Of a DNA stretch of 64,000 nucleotides, positions 34,801 to 45,291 are shown piece by piece. This DNA comes from Hymenoscyphus infarciens (lineage: Eukaryota > Ascomycota > Leotiomycetes > Helotiales > Helotiaceae): the NCBI GenBank assembly GCA_001414345.1, contig LLCB01000204.1:1-64000 (forward strand). The letters are read 5' to 3'. The notes under the pieces were generated by a model. It was not told the DNA's origin. It saw nothing but the letters and a program-made list of their open reading frames with translations, and did not search any database. Within the stretch, counting starts at the first letter, position 1; every line of letters starts with the position of its first letter. The position numbers and the translations under genes were made by a program.

Positions 34801-34919
34801 TAGACTTACAACTAACTCAATGATGAGTTGTTAGTTCTTGAAAACTTTAAGCGCGTTGTTCGTTGTGCTGTCTTTTAAAGATATGTGGAAAAGTACGATT
34901 TGAGGGGGAGGAATGATGA

Positions 34920-35520
34920 GATTTTTGCTCGGAAATAGCTATTCGGAAATATCTCTTCAGGGAGATCTGCACGGAGGTGCTCGGCTTTAATTGATCGGAG
35001 TTATTAGCTCGGAGAAATGTGGGGAAATGTCTTCGGAGAGAATTCTTTTCTCAAAGTATAAATATTTATAGCAAAATATTTCCAAGAGTATAAAAGATTA
35101 CTAAGTAAAGTACTACTAAGTAAATTATATTTAAAGGGATATCTCTAAGTGATATTTCTAAGTATAAAATATAACTTTAATAGTGTAAGTCTTTAGAAAT
35201 ATCTTCTTTGGAAATATATACTTCGGAAATATCTTCGGAAATATTTTCTGAAATAGGTGCTCGGAGATATAGTCTCGGAGATATTTTTAGCCTCGGAACT
35301 ATTTGTACTTAGAGGCTATATATAGCCCCGAGAGGGTTTGAATATAATTATTTCCGAGATTTATATCTGAGATCTATTTCCGAGGGCTATTTCCGAGACA
35401 CTTATTTCCGAAGCTAGATGTAGTTCTGATGTATATTTATTTCTGATATATTTCCGAGTGTATTTTTAAGTGTAAACTTAGTTCCGAGAGCGAGAGTCCT
35501 TATTTCTGAGAGATTTTTCT
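34920..35520. repeat. Degenerate AT-rich minisatellite-like array
   Basis: Many spaced copies of (C)TCGGA(A/G)ATAT and its reverse complement ATATTTCCGAG, with no reading frame. Orientation switches around 35300, so the array is itself roughly inverted. Confidence 0.5.
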
Positions 35521-36153
35521 AACTTTCTACTTTCGTGTACGCGGATGTTAGTCTACGAGATACAGTCGTCAAACTTCGATAAAACTACAATCAGGGCTTA
35601 AAAAACTATAAGCTTCGGTATGAGGATTAATTAGCAACGGATAGATCTATGCTAATTTTTGGTTTATCCTTGTGATTCTGTTGACGTGCTTGAGAAGCTG
35701 TGGGGTGTTAGTATATGTAAGTACAATAATCCGGCAGTTGATTTGTATATGTAGAGAGGACGCGAAGACGTCGATTCTTTCGCTATTCTTCCTCGTACAC
35801 CTGACTGAAATCTATGAACAGACATCATACTGGAAAGTTTGAGATAATTAAGTTGATCTAGAATATTAGTGTACGAAATAGTGAATTTTCTTTGTTTGAA
35901 GTCTCCTTCTAAGCTTTTAATACAATAGATTTTCTGGACTGCATCCTTCGAGCATTTTCGGAAATGCAAATTCAGTGAGAGGAACAGAATGGAGGCCTGA
36001 CATGAAGTTTTCAATCTAGCTCGAGACGAAAAATAAGCGAGAATTAGGGACCGAAAGTATTAAAGAAGAAAGAATCGAGATCATCATTTCCATATGACAC
36101 ATCCCCAATATTATAAAACCAGAGTATCAGAACCTGCCAGACCTCCCCACGCT

Positions 36154-37299
36154 CTAAGAATTAAACCTCGTAGCCTCGAGATCTGGCGCAGGCTTAGCAG
36201 CCCGCATCTCTCTATCCCTCTCCAGCTTCGTCTTCCTACTCCCCTTATGAATCTCGTAACAACACAGCCCACTACCACCATAGTTCACTTCTCCGCATCT
36301 GAATGTAGTCGATTCTGAACACCCACATTCCACGGTATCCCAATCATAGCATGTACGACAAGCGTAACACATCTTGACATGTTCGTTCTTATCTGCTTGC
36401 TCCAGTGTTGCTTTTGCGAAGGCTACTAGGTGGAGAGTGATCTCTGGGTAGAACATACACAATTCTTTGAAATCCTCGAGGTCTACGAGTCTCTGTGCGT
36501 GATTTTCGAGGGCAGAGAAGGCGGGGTTGCGGAGGAGAGTGTCGGAGGAGGGTGTTTCTTCGAGGATTATTTGGAAGGAGGTTATGAGATCGGATAGAAA
36601 ATCGGGGGAAGCAGAAGACGAGGTGGTTAGTTCTTTGTATTTAGTTGAGGAGAGCGATTTGAGAGCTGGGATATCGTATTTCTCAGCGAGGACGTAGACG
36701 TGGGTATTTAGTAGGATGGGGGGAGGCTTTGAGGTGGTTTTCTGGGTGGTGGTGCTGATATCTTGGTTTAAGATGTTCGTGTTGTCTTCCTCGTCTCCGG
36801 AATTCGTTTTGGATGTGGAAGGGAGTTGGCTGGAGAGTTTCCAAGACTCTTCTTCGGGTTTGGGAGCTTCTTCTTGGGGATTGAGAGAATTTTGACCGTC
36901 GTCGTATTGAGACATGTAGAGGAAGTTGAGCATGCATTCCACGGCGTGGGGGTCGTGATCGCTCAGGTCGATTTCGCCTGTTATGGACTCCTATTCCGCG
37001 TTATTTGGAGTGTTTGTGTGGAAAAGACATCATTCAAACCTGAAATCCACCATTGATCGCAGCTGCGAGTGGTTTACTTTGGGTGCAGATAACTGCGCTA
37101 TGGACTGGGAATCTTTGGCCGTTGCAAATAACCGTGCGATCCGAGTAACGACTTAAACTCAAGAGGCTGTATTTGTCAGCTTGATATTCCCCCGGGTTGA
37201 GAAGCGAAAGGTTACTTACATTGAAAGGAGTTGGCTAGTCTCGCTTCTGGGGCTTTCGCCACTGGACGATACAGGTGATTTAGATGAAGCGTTCCCCAT
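36154..37299 (-). CDS. BTB/POZ-domain protein with N-myristoylation-type start
   Basis: Exons 37299..37220, 37166..37040 and 36990..36154, 347 residues. The protein starts MGNASSKS, a classic N-myristoylation context (Gly2, Ser6), followed by a Ser-rich stretch and the BTB core SRYSDRTVICNGQRFPVHS, CTQSKPLAAAINGGFQ, then after the second intron PHAVECMLNFLYMSQYDD. A Glu/Ser/Thr linker, the helical part (VYVLAEKYDIPALKSLSS) and a Cys/His-rich tail (CYACRTCYDWDTVECGC, CCYEIHKGSR) complete it. Intron phases and positions equal those of the BTB gene at 22.1 kb. The lipid start would place this adaptor-type protein at a membrane. The first exon is supported by an in-frame GTAAGT..TACAG splice. Confidence 0.88.
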
Positions 37300-37703
37300 T
37301 TTGTTTCTGCTGCAAGGTGACTTCGAACTTTTCTGGAATGAGAGAAAGTGGATTTGAACATCTCCAAGACAAGGCACATCCTTTTAAATAAACGAAAGGA
37401 GAAATTGTGATGCGGCGCTGCAATAACATTCACAAGATACAGGGCCATTCATATGAGCCTAAGAATAAGTGAGTAACTCATGTAAGGGATTCAGTCATTG
37501 CTCTGGGCACACCTACGTACCTTGTGATTGTGCGAAATACCCTGGGGTTATTGGGAATGGAAGAAATTTTCGAAAGGATTAGAAGAAATAGCAAGTCGAT
37601 CCTTGATTCTCCTAGATATTCTCAGATTTCTTTGCTGAAGGTAGACTTGGATATCGAAAGTCGCCAATATGCAGTAACTATGATAGGGACATGATATGAT
37701 GAA

Positions 37704-37916
37704 CATTGAAAGTGGCAGCAAAAACTGCAGGTTCGTACCTGCCTACATACTCGAGTAGCTCTCAATTTTCTAAATTTCTGGGGCAATCTAGACAAATTAT
37801 CCTGAGAATTTGGAACAATTGAGGACGATAAACTCAGGTGTTTTGGGACAACTGAGTTCCAACATAGTAACGGAAAGTTAGAACAACGGGTCAAAGATTT
37901 ACTGCGGCGCTTAATG
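37704..37916. repeat. BTB-associated element, near-complete copy
   Basis: Left end CATTGAAAGTGGCAGCAAAA with CAGGTTCGTACCTGCC; right end GTTAGAACAACGGG and ACTGCGGCGCTTAATG, the reverse complement of the left. About 213 bases, 405 bases upstream of the BTB start at 37299. TGGGGCAAT and TTTGGAACAATTG lie in the interior as in other copies. Confidence 0.75.
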
Positions 37917-38305
37917 TTAACCGCGAGGTCGAGGCCTATTGTGATACAGAGAGCTGGTCTTTCCAAATGGCGCTGCCAAGGTTCGTAGGAAATCTCAAGT
38001 GTGGTCTTGGAGAATAACTTTCCACTTTTTTTTTATCCCGACGTTCAATAAAATCAATTGTTCTATCTTATTGGACAGTTAATTGTTTGAACTGGAGGAT
38101 GAAAGTCAAATTCCAGGACATGCTGGTGGTATTACTTTGATGAACGTAAAGTCCAGAGTGAAAGAAGATGTGAATGACTAGAGAGAGTTAATTTGCGCGA
38201 TTAAAACTTTTATAGTTTGACCACTCTGATCCAAGGGCTAAAAGACTGAACCTAGAGGGAGACAAACTAAGATTAACATGGTGCTACTTCTCTATTATAT
38301 TGAAG

Positions 38306-38335
38306 GTCCCCCCTTAAAATGTAAGCGCATTCATC
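38306..38335. repeat. Fragment related to the 5751-bp miniature element end
   Basis: TCCCCCCTTAAAATGTAAGCGCA here matches CCCCCCTAAATAAAATGTAAGCGCA at the left end of the 5751-5841 element. No second arm was found, so it is a solo end or part of a larger element. Confidence 0.45.
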
Positions 38336-38975
38336 TCCGCCAATCGGTTATTTGTGCTGCTGCTTTTGCGTTATGTGAAGTGAAGTGAAGTGATCATTGT
38401 ATTGAAGAGCTTGCTCAAGAGCTCCTTTTTGAGTGTGGACTTCGATCTTAGGGGATGACAGACAGGAAGGATGCAAGCTCAATGGATCATAGCAAAGGAA
38501 AATTCAAGAAGGAACAATACCAAAAGAGCAATGCCAAGCGTCGAGACTGGAGGGGAGTAGTTTTAATTGTACATCAATAGTCGGGCAGGCGGCGGGAGGC
38601 GTGGGCCAAAAGTTGCGGATTTCCAAACGGTCGTTTGTTTACTTGAAAGAGGCACCTCAAGCTTCTTCCCTCTCGACAAACGCGTCATGAGCGACGAGAA
38701 TTGACACCACCAAAAGACTCATCTCCCTATTTTGCTTCTGCCTTGCTTGGGCAAATCAAATAATCAAATAGCACTTGCCACTGTAAGTTAAAGCGGCACC
38801 TCGGTTCGATATCTCGATATTCACTCTTTGTAGCGCGACTTTTCGCAACAACCCAACACGCGAAATTCCCAACTTACCTACGAGCCACACCGCAACCCAG
38901 ACCTATTGCGCGCATTCAAGTCTTGCATCGCATCGCATCACATCGTATCGCCTCGATTTCGATTTCGATTTCGCG

Positions 38976-40496
38976 ATGGATCCAACATTGGTCACGACGG
39001 CCTACCCCGAATTGCTCTGGGCTCTAGGATGCTTGCGGATTGACCCCGCCATGGTGGATGATGCCTACGTAGACAGCTGGTTTACCTTCCAAGGCCTTAT
39101 AGACAGTCAAACAATCCCCGCCATCCCGCCAGCATATCGTCGCGAACATGAGGAGGGTCGCGCGCTTTACGTTCTGGGATTCCCGGCCACCTTCACGCCG
39201 GTAGGCATGAAGAATCTCTTCTCCAACATTGGGGAGGTCGAGAAATGCATTGTCGTGGTGGACTGCGTCTCCAGATGCTCCTTCCGTTGGGTGGTTATGG
39301 CCACCCTGGAAGAAGCCGAGGAAGTCATCTTGGAGGTGCGAAACTTGGTCCTGGCCGACACCAACGACAATGGCCAACGTACTTACAAGTTGCGCATCTG
39401 CAAATCCGTTGGTCCCCAGAAGCATGCCAGCGTTCATGAACCCGTCGAGAGGGTAGTCTTTGAGCCCGCGGTCCCAAGAGCATTGCAACTTCCTCGAATC
39501 GTCGAGACAGTACATGGACACCCGTCGCCCATTCACTCGACCCCGCCTCGCAGAGAATCGACACCAGCTTTCCAGTACGAGCCAGGCGAGCATAAGACGC
39601 CAACACCGAGATCATGGAGCGCGGAGGATGGGGACGCAGACGACGAGGACGACGAGGATGACGAGGAGGAAGAGGAGCCCATTCGATCAACGGTCAACAA
39701 AACCCCGCCTCACATCTTTGTTACTCAAGCAGCATCATGGGCAGCCATTGCCAACACCGCGAACCCAAATGCTCAACTTATCAACCTGCATCCAGGCAAA
39801 AACAACAATGTTTCTCGACTCAAGCCAGTGGGTCGCATCCCTCAAGTGCTCTCCCGCAGAGATGATCGAGAGAGCATGGTTGACCAGATCCGAGTCGTCT
39901 TCCTTCTCGACCTTCCCCAGACCCTTACAGTCCAAGATATCAGCGATGCTGTGCGAGAGGGGCCGTTGAGAAGCATCAGTTTTGGGTTCGATGATGAGAG
40001 GGAAAAGCGATTTGCAGGAGTAGTCTTTCAGTTGGCAGCCGACGCAGAACAGTTCCACTCCGTTCTGACCAAGGAGCGAGCAGAGAGCAAGCCGGACAGA
40101 TTCAAGTTCGTTGTGGAGGCGGTTCGAGGGGAAGCATTTCCAATGGACGAATATATCAAGTTAATGGGTCCACCAACATATGCCAGTCGCCGTCTGACCA
40201 TCGTCAAGTCCCGATTCTTCTTCATGTTCGGCGAACGACAACTGCGAGCTTTGTGCGAGAAATTGGTCGGGTCGGATCAAATACAACTGATATGGCTGTA
40301 CAACGGAGGAAACGCGACGATCGTCTTCGCAGACGTCCCATCTGCCATCACAGTCAAGAACGCCTTGGACAAGATGGCAGCAGGCATAGGACTACCCGGC
40401 GGACAATCTGCCGCTACCTGGGACGGACTGCAAACCACCTTCTCCAAGGACCCTTGTGTCGTCCCTCTCGAGCTGAAAACCGCCATGACCCTATAA
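38976..40496 (+). CDS. Protein with three RRM-like domains
   Basis: Single exon, 506 residues. The first RRM-like block (about 62-130) has RALYVLGFPATFTP as RNP2 and CSFRWVVMAT as RNP1; the second (about 305-375) has IRVVFLLDLPQTLTVQDI and KRFAGVVFQL; the third (about 405-465) has TIVKSRFFFMFGERQL and GNATIVFADVPSA. Between domains 1 and 2 is a Pro/Ser-rich linker ending in an acidic Asp/Glu run of about 20 residues. RNP aromatic positions are only partly kept, so RNA binding is likely but not certain. No localisation signal recognised. Start ATG chosen at the head of the frame after the TCGATT-rich leader. I cannot assign a named orthologue. Confidence 0.85.
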   Translation: MDPTLVTTAYPELLWALGCLRIDPAMVDDAYVDSWFTFQGLIDSQTIPAIPPAYRREHEEGRALYVLGFPATFTPVGMKNLFSNIGEVEKCIVVVDCVSRCSFRWVVMATLEEAEEVILEVRNLVLADTNDNGQRTYKLRICKSVGPQKHASVHEPVERVVFEPAVPRALQLPRIVETVHGHPSPIHSTPPRRESTPAFQYEPGEHKTPTPRSWSAEDGDADDEDDEDDEEEEEPIRSTVNKTPPHIFVTQAASWAAIANTANPNAQLINLHPGKNNNVSRLKPVGRIPQVLSRRDDRESMVDQIRVVFLLDLPQTLTVQDISDAVREGPLRSISFGFDDEREKRFAGVVFQLAADAEQFHSVLTKERAESKPDRFKFVVEAVRGEAFPMDEYIKLMGPPTYASRRLTIVKSRFFFMFGERQLRALCEKLVGSDQIQLIWLYNGGNATIVFADVPSAITVKNALDKMAAGIGLPGGQSAATWDGLQTTFSKDPCVVPLELKTAMTL

Positions 40497-41572
40497 TTCC
40501 ACACATTTCCATCTTCATTCCCTTCCGCAGATTATAAGATCTCGCATATACTCGCCAATACGGACTTTTCTCTTCAGGATACGTAGAAATTCGAAATTCG
40601 AAAGGTGGTAATGGTGGAACGTTTAAGGAGGTGTAGTGGTATATGCATAGAAGGTAGAGGACGGGCTCATGGCAAAGTCCGGTCGTGCGATGACTTTGTA
40701 GATTTTCCTCAAATGCCCCCTTTTGTATTTCTGTTTTTTCTTGATATCAGAAAGGGGAGAAAAGGGATGATTACGCGATTGTGTAGCATTTGATGCCGAA
40801 GGAATGGTGACGGGGTTTCTTCGATTTTACGACGGCGTTTTTCTTCCTTTCTTGCTTTCTTTATCAGTTCTTGACTGGATGTATTATTGGCGGACCTACA
40901 GAACTTGAGGGCAGTGATCTGAACTGGGAGCAAGTATCTCGTAAATTTACAAAAGTTATGAATGTTGTCGCGTTATCAACCGGAGTGATTGTTTTGAAGA
41001 GGTCGTCCGTTTCCCAACCCCGCACATTCCGAATGATCATGAGGCTATTTTTAGACTTGGCTTTGCTTCTCGCGCCCTTCTTCATCCTCAAGTTATTCAA
41101 CACAACCTTCGCATGGTCTACTCACTGTTGATTCACGATGGCGAGAAAACAGAAGGACCGACCCCCTCTGTGAATGGGATTTGATACGATGACGTTGCTG
41201 ACTCGAGGCTGCTGTTCAAGTCACGAATGCTGATGAGACTGATTCCCTTTCTTTCCTGGAATGTTTTGATTGACGTCTCGTATCTTCTGCTTTGAATTGG
41301 GGAAAAAGGGGAAGCAAAGTTGCTTCGAGTTGAAGATATGGTGTTTCTGGTATTTTTGTGTTATGTGTTTTCTGATTCCCACTCGAGGGGTTGTGGTTAT
41401 TCCCATTGATGAGTCCTTTTTTGGGGCACCAGAACGTGTCTTGTTTCTTAAATGGTTTAGTTTATTATTTTGTGTCTATGCTGTTTTATGGAGAGATCAA
41501 TTTTGCTTGTGTCGTTTGCTGTTGGGTTTTTACTCGAGATCCTGATGAGGTCGCGTACTAGAGCACATCTCG

Positions 41573-41797
41573 CGATAGGCATTAAAAGCCGCAGTAAATA
41601 CATCAGGTTCGCCCTCACGTACCTAGCTCTCGTTGTTCTAGCTTTTTAGGGTAATTCAAGGTAATTATTCTAAATACCTGCAGCAATTTAAAATCTTGCA
41701 CTATGTGTCTTAGAACAATCAACTTGAATTGCCCCAAAGTATCTGGTGATTAAGGTTAGAACAACGAGTATTTACTGCCACTTTTAATGCCCACCGC
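41573..41797. mobile_element. Reference copy of the BTB-associated miniature inverted-repeat element
   Basis: 225 bases with inverted ends: GGCATTAAAAGCCGCAGTAAATA on the left and TATTTACTGCCACTTTTAATGCC on the right, plus inner inverted blocks CTCGTTGTTCTAG / TAGAACAACGAG. The 12-bp sequence GAGCACATCTCG is present on both sides (41561-41572 and 41798-41809), which fits a target-site duplication of 8-12 bases. Related copies or fragments occur at 20.7, 24.4, 37.7, 42.1, 43.8, 44.8, 46.7, 47.8 and 50.7 kb. No coding capacity. Confidence 0.8.
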
Positions 41798-42079
41798 GAG
41801 CACATCTCGTTTCAATGTATTCTTTTGTCTCTTGTCTTGTCCATACTGATCCATGAGGAGAGCAATATTGTTCCAATTCTAAGAGATGTTATTTGTGTCG
41901 TGTGCTTTCGAAACTCCACTTAGCGGGGAATGTCTTTCCCCTTTTTTTCTTCATTTTCCCTTTTTGGGGACGGCTACTCAGCGCATTACCGGCCTTGGAA
42001 GAGCATCGTGGAAGCTTAGATGAGTTTTCTTTTTGATGTTGCGATGCTATACTGAGCCGCTGCCTCTGGTCTGCCACTA

Positions 42080-42265
42080 AACCCTTTCAGGTTCGTTCCT
42101 GCCTACCTAGCTCGCGGTCCCAGCTTTCTAGGGCAATTGAAATACATTATCCTAGACATCTGGCACAATGTAAAATTATCCACAATGGTTGGAACAATCA
42201 TCTTTAATTGTTCCAAACCAGCTTTGGTTCTCCATGAAAAGTTCGGGCAACGAGGCTTTAATGCC
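42080..42265. repeat. BTB-associated element, copy
   Basis: CTGCCACTAAACCC, CAGGTTCGTTCCTGCCTACCTAG and TTCTAGGGCAATTG on the left; GGTTGGAACAATC, AACGAGGCTTTAATGCCC on the right. It lies about 180 bases upstream of the BTB-like start at 42446. Confidence 0.65.
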
Positions 42266-42445
42266 CTTACTCACCTACTGTTGACTAATGGCTACTGGCA
42301 GCTGATCTACTTATATTCACTTCTTTGGCAAAGCCTCATACTTATCCACACGTCTTGAACAGGTACACCTTAACACGTTGGTCACTATCCCTACTCCATC
42401 GAAATTTGCATCTAAAACTTTAGTTCTGGATATCACAAGAACCAG

Positions 42446-43640
42446 ATGCCTCGACCGATAGTCGACATGGCTTTTCCAAGTTCCTTCTCCAACCCTCCAT
42501 GCTCTGAGCCGCGCCCAAAGCCGCCCAACGCCTTCAACGGTCCGAACGTCGACGCCCCACTAGATTTAATGATCGACATGTTTGGACAGGAATTCCACGT
42601 CCATTGTATCTTGCTCAAGTTGCACTCTGAATTCTTCGCCCGCTTCTTAGACAGCGCAGAAAAAGTCGATATAAAACCCATGGGAAGCTTTCGGTACGAT
42701 TACACTGCCCCCAGAGATGGCGATGGAACATGGGGTCTCGATCCTGGGCATTTTCCGAGTTTTTATTCCCTTTTCCAGGCTGTTTTATGAGGATTGAGAC
42801 ACTACTTCCTTCTCAGACAGCTTTGTTTCCTTCCTCAAACATACCTTTAGGAATGGCAATACTGACTCCGAATTTTTCGGCAGTCACCACGCGGGTTCTT
42901 GCTGGAACAGCAGCTCTCCGCACGTTAAATTCACGGCTCAAAAATACCCATATTCAATAGAATGACCAATTTCCACCTTTTACCGAGAGCGAAGAGGGAG
43001 CGGATACTGATTCGGCAATCGCTCGCTTTATCGAGGAGAAATCAAGAGAACTATCAAAGCGTCTCAGAATATGCTCTGCGCCATTTACAATAAGGATTTC
43101 AGTGACACATCCTTCGACGAGCTAGAAGACACTATGAAAATGGCCGAGTTCTTCCAAGCCCTCCCAGTATTATCACATCCACTCTATCGAGTCTTCAGCC
43201 AACCACCCGGAGGCACGCTCGACGGCGAAGTGGTTCAAGTTTCCGACCTCATTCTATGGCATCCTATGGACATGCTACTTTTTGCGAAAAAGCTACGCCA
43301 TCGCGTTCTGTTCCGAGATGCTCTAGTCCATAATGTTAGCAGGTGACCGGAGATGAGAGAGTGCTATGAGGACTTAGATGACGAGGATGAGTTGCGGGAC
43401 TACGAAGACCTGATCCAAATCGTCGAAGCGAGCCACAATAGACTTTAAAGATGATGTGGCTCACACAATGCAAACGGTCCTCTCTGCTTCCAATGAGGAC
43501 ACAACCCATCATATTCTCCAACCTTGCGCGAAATATATGGAAAATTGGTCTCCACCCGCGAACTCCTCAAATTGTGGCATGTTGACTCTGAAGGCTATCA
43601 AGATGACGCTTTCCAAGACGCAAGAAAGTTTTGAATAACC
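42446..43640 (+). pseudogene. BTB-like gene of the FGQEFHVHS subfamily, degraded
   Basis: The start ATG opens a frame with IDMFGQEFHVHCILLKLHSEFF, ARFLDSAEK and the family motif FRYDYTAPRDGDGTWGLDP, then stops at 42790. Matching sequence resumes only at 43068 with NMLCAIYNKDF, the helical part EFFQALPVLSHPLYRVF and AKKLRHRVLFRDALVH, and a TGA at 43344-43346; the same frame then continues with PEMRECYEDLDDEDELRDYE. The 280 bases between the two halves do not yield a clean intron, and there are at least two in-frame stops. The intact paralogue is at 45292-46500. Confidence 0.7.
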
Positions 43641-43804
43641 TGATGAAAAGCACTCTGGTGATTGGTGACCAGCGTTTCCTTGATAGGGGTCGTAGCTGAT
43701 GTTGGCTATTTGCGTTAATGTTTCTCAGCGCTCGCATGGACGATGAGGACTTACCATGGGATATCCACGAAGGGGGTTGGTGATTGAATCATCTACTTCT
43801 TTGG

Positions 43805-43999
43805 CCTTGTTCTAACTTCAATTACCAAATACTTTATAACAAATAAAATTGATTGTTCTAACAAACCTGGGACCATATTCTCAATTGTTCCAAGTGTTTA
43901 GAATAATCAGTTTGATTTACCATAAAACACTAGAACAACGAGAGCTAGGGCAGGTGCGAACCTGGTGTATTTTACTGCCACTTTTACTGTCCATCGCGA
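43805..43999. repeat. BTB-associated element, copy with well-preserved right end
   Basis: Right end: CTAGAACAACGAGAGCTAGG, CAGGTGCGAACCTGG, TTTACTGCCACTTTTACTG and CCATCGCGAG, the reverse complement of the left end of the reference copy including the extra 27-base block missing from the reference right end. The left end is truncated after CCTTGTTCTAAC. Confidence 0.7.
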
Positions 44000-44769
44000 G
44001 GAATGGTAGATGGAAAAGGGCACCGGAGATCAATTACTAGGGGCCTATGTTTCTTTTCTCATCTTTTCAGAAAGCATTTTTTTTTTCATCGTAGTTCATT
44101 CTCTTCTTTCCAACAAACTAATAGATTGATAGCAAACTACCCACAAAAAACTAAAACACTGTCTTGTCTTCTATTTTTCTATCTAATGGTATGGGATTCT
44201 GAACCAACACTGGTGTCTACTAATAGCATTCATCAACTGCTCAATAATGAGATTTTATCTCTTGAGAATCCCCCAGTTTGTGATCTTGACTTAGGTCTAG
44301 ATTTAAAAGCTTGCTATAATCTATAAAGCTGCTAAGACATCAGGCCTAGTTTTCAAAGCGGCCCGGGCTAAAAGTGAGCACCGGGGGGAGGGGGGGGAGG
44401 GGTTGTCATTGGTAAAAATCTCTTGTACCACCTTCCACAATTGAGGAGAGAACGACCTCAGCTTTAAACTACCGACCAATGACTCTCTGGGGCCAGTACG
44501 CCGTTTAGGTTATCTTGAGGATCTTCGGCAGAGAAATATGCACTTAAATAAAGCTCAATAAGGGAGTTGAGTAAAGCTTTAGGAAAGAGCTTAAAGCTGT
44601 ACTTTACTCGCGGTTGTAAAATAGGCCACATAGGGCTTGTAGGAGGCATTCGATTGCCAACAGAAGCCATAGTAAATAGTTTTAATACCTCGAATTCGAA
44701 GCCACCTACATGTTCTAAAAATTCCTAGATGTTTAGATTAAATGCTTACAGTTACTCTACAAAGCTCGC

Positions 44770-44830
44770 ACAACGTGCCAGATAGGCAGGTACGAACGTG
44801 AAGTGTTGTCTACAGCAAGGTGGAGCTCGC
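44770..44830. repeat. Fragment of the BTB-associated element
   Basis: Only the AGGCAGGTACGAACGTGAAG block and flanks match the left-end block of the 37.7-kb copy in reverse orientation. It is about 465 bases upstream of the BTB start at 45292. Confidence 0.4.
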
Positions 44831-45291
44831 TTAAAACGGTCGAGCTTCCTGACGGGTACATATACTCCATCAACCTTCGAACAACTCCTCCTCTCAACCA
44901 CTATCAACTTTTCAACTATCATTGCGCACAAGTCGCATACTTGTTCTTCCTAACTCCTATTCTCATCCTTCTTCCGCAACCCCTCAACACCTTCACCTAC
45001 TTCTAGCAACAGCGACATGCCACAATACCTTTTCTAACAAGGGTATCTCTCCGACTTCACCATCAACGCCCATACCAAAAAATTCCGAGATTCACCCCAC
45101 TTTGGAATCTGAATGCAGGCACCCTTTCTCACCTTCATCTCCATTCTCAATCGATCTCAAATTAATCCATTGATCTCAACCTCATCCTCTACACCAACTT
45201 CCACCCCCATAGCAATCATCAAAACCGTCAGAACACAACCTAACATCTTCGGCCCATCATCAATTCTTCTACACGACTACCAATCGGATCA

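Larger units (their letters stand above)
34167..36153. other. 2-kb AT-rich, repeat-decayed intergenic region
   Basis: No gene supported. It contains a 203-bp-period tandem duplication (34525-34800) and then an AT-rich stretch (about 34920-35520) built of degenerate TCGGAAATAT / TCGGAGATAT units. The composition is unlike the neighbouring genes and looks like a decayed, possibly RIP-mutated repeat. Confidence 0.6.
37300..38975. other. 1.7-kb intergenic region
   Basis: Divergent promoters of a BTB gene and the RRM gene. Contains one BTB-associated element (37704-37916) and a fragment resembling the end of the 5751-bp miniature element (38306-38335). The 60 bases before the RRM start are repetitive (CATCG/TCGATT units). 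Confidence 0.5.
40497..42445. other. 1.9-kb intergenic region with two repeat copies
   Basis: No supported gene; several short frames around 40.9-41.5 kb, one with a hydrophobic segment, lack domains or good start context. It contains the best-preserved BTB-associated element (41573-41797) and a second copy at 42080-42265. Confidence 0.5.
43641..45291. other. 1.65-kb intergenic region
   Basis: No supported gene. Contains a BTB-associated element (43805-43999), a fragment of another (about 44770-44830), and short frames without domains. The last 400 bases are C/T-rich and form the leader of the next gene. Confidence 0.5.

Noticed and set aside
37725..37750. GGTTCGTACC block in the BTB-associated element resembling a tRNA B box, suggesting a SINE
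   Set aside because: The block is part of a self-complementary CAGGTTCG/CGAACCTG sequence, no A box or poly-A tail is present, and the element has inverted ends.
40871..41131. 86-codon frame with a hydrophobic segment
   Set aside because: No proper start codon at its head and no family resemblance; could be chance in 3' flank of the RRM gene.
42790..43068. A clean intron joining the two halves of the BTB-like locus at 42.4 kb
   Set aside because: No GT donor near the end of the first half gives the family junction seen in the intact paralogue, and a further in-frame stop follows, so a pseudogene is the simpler reading.
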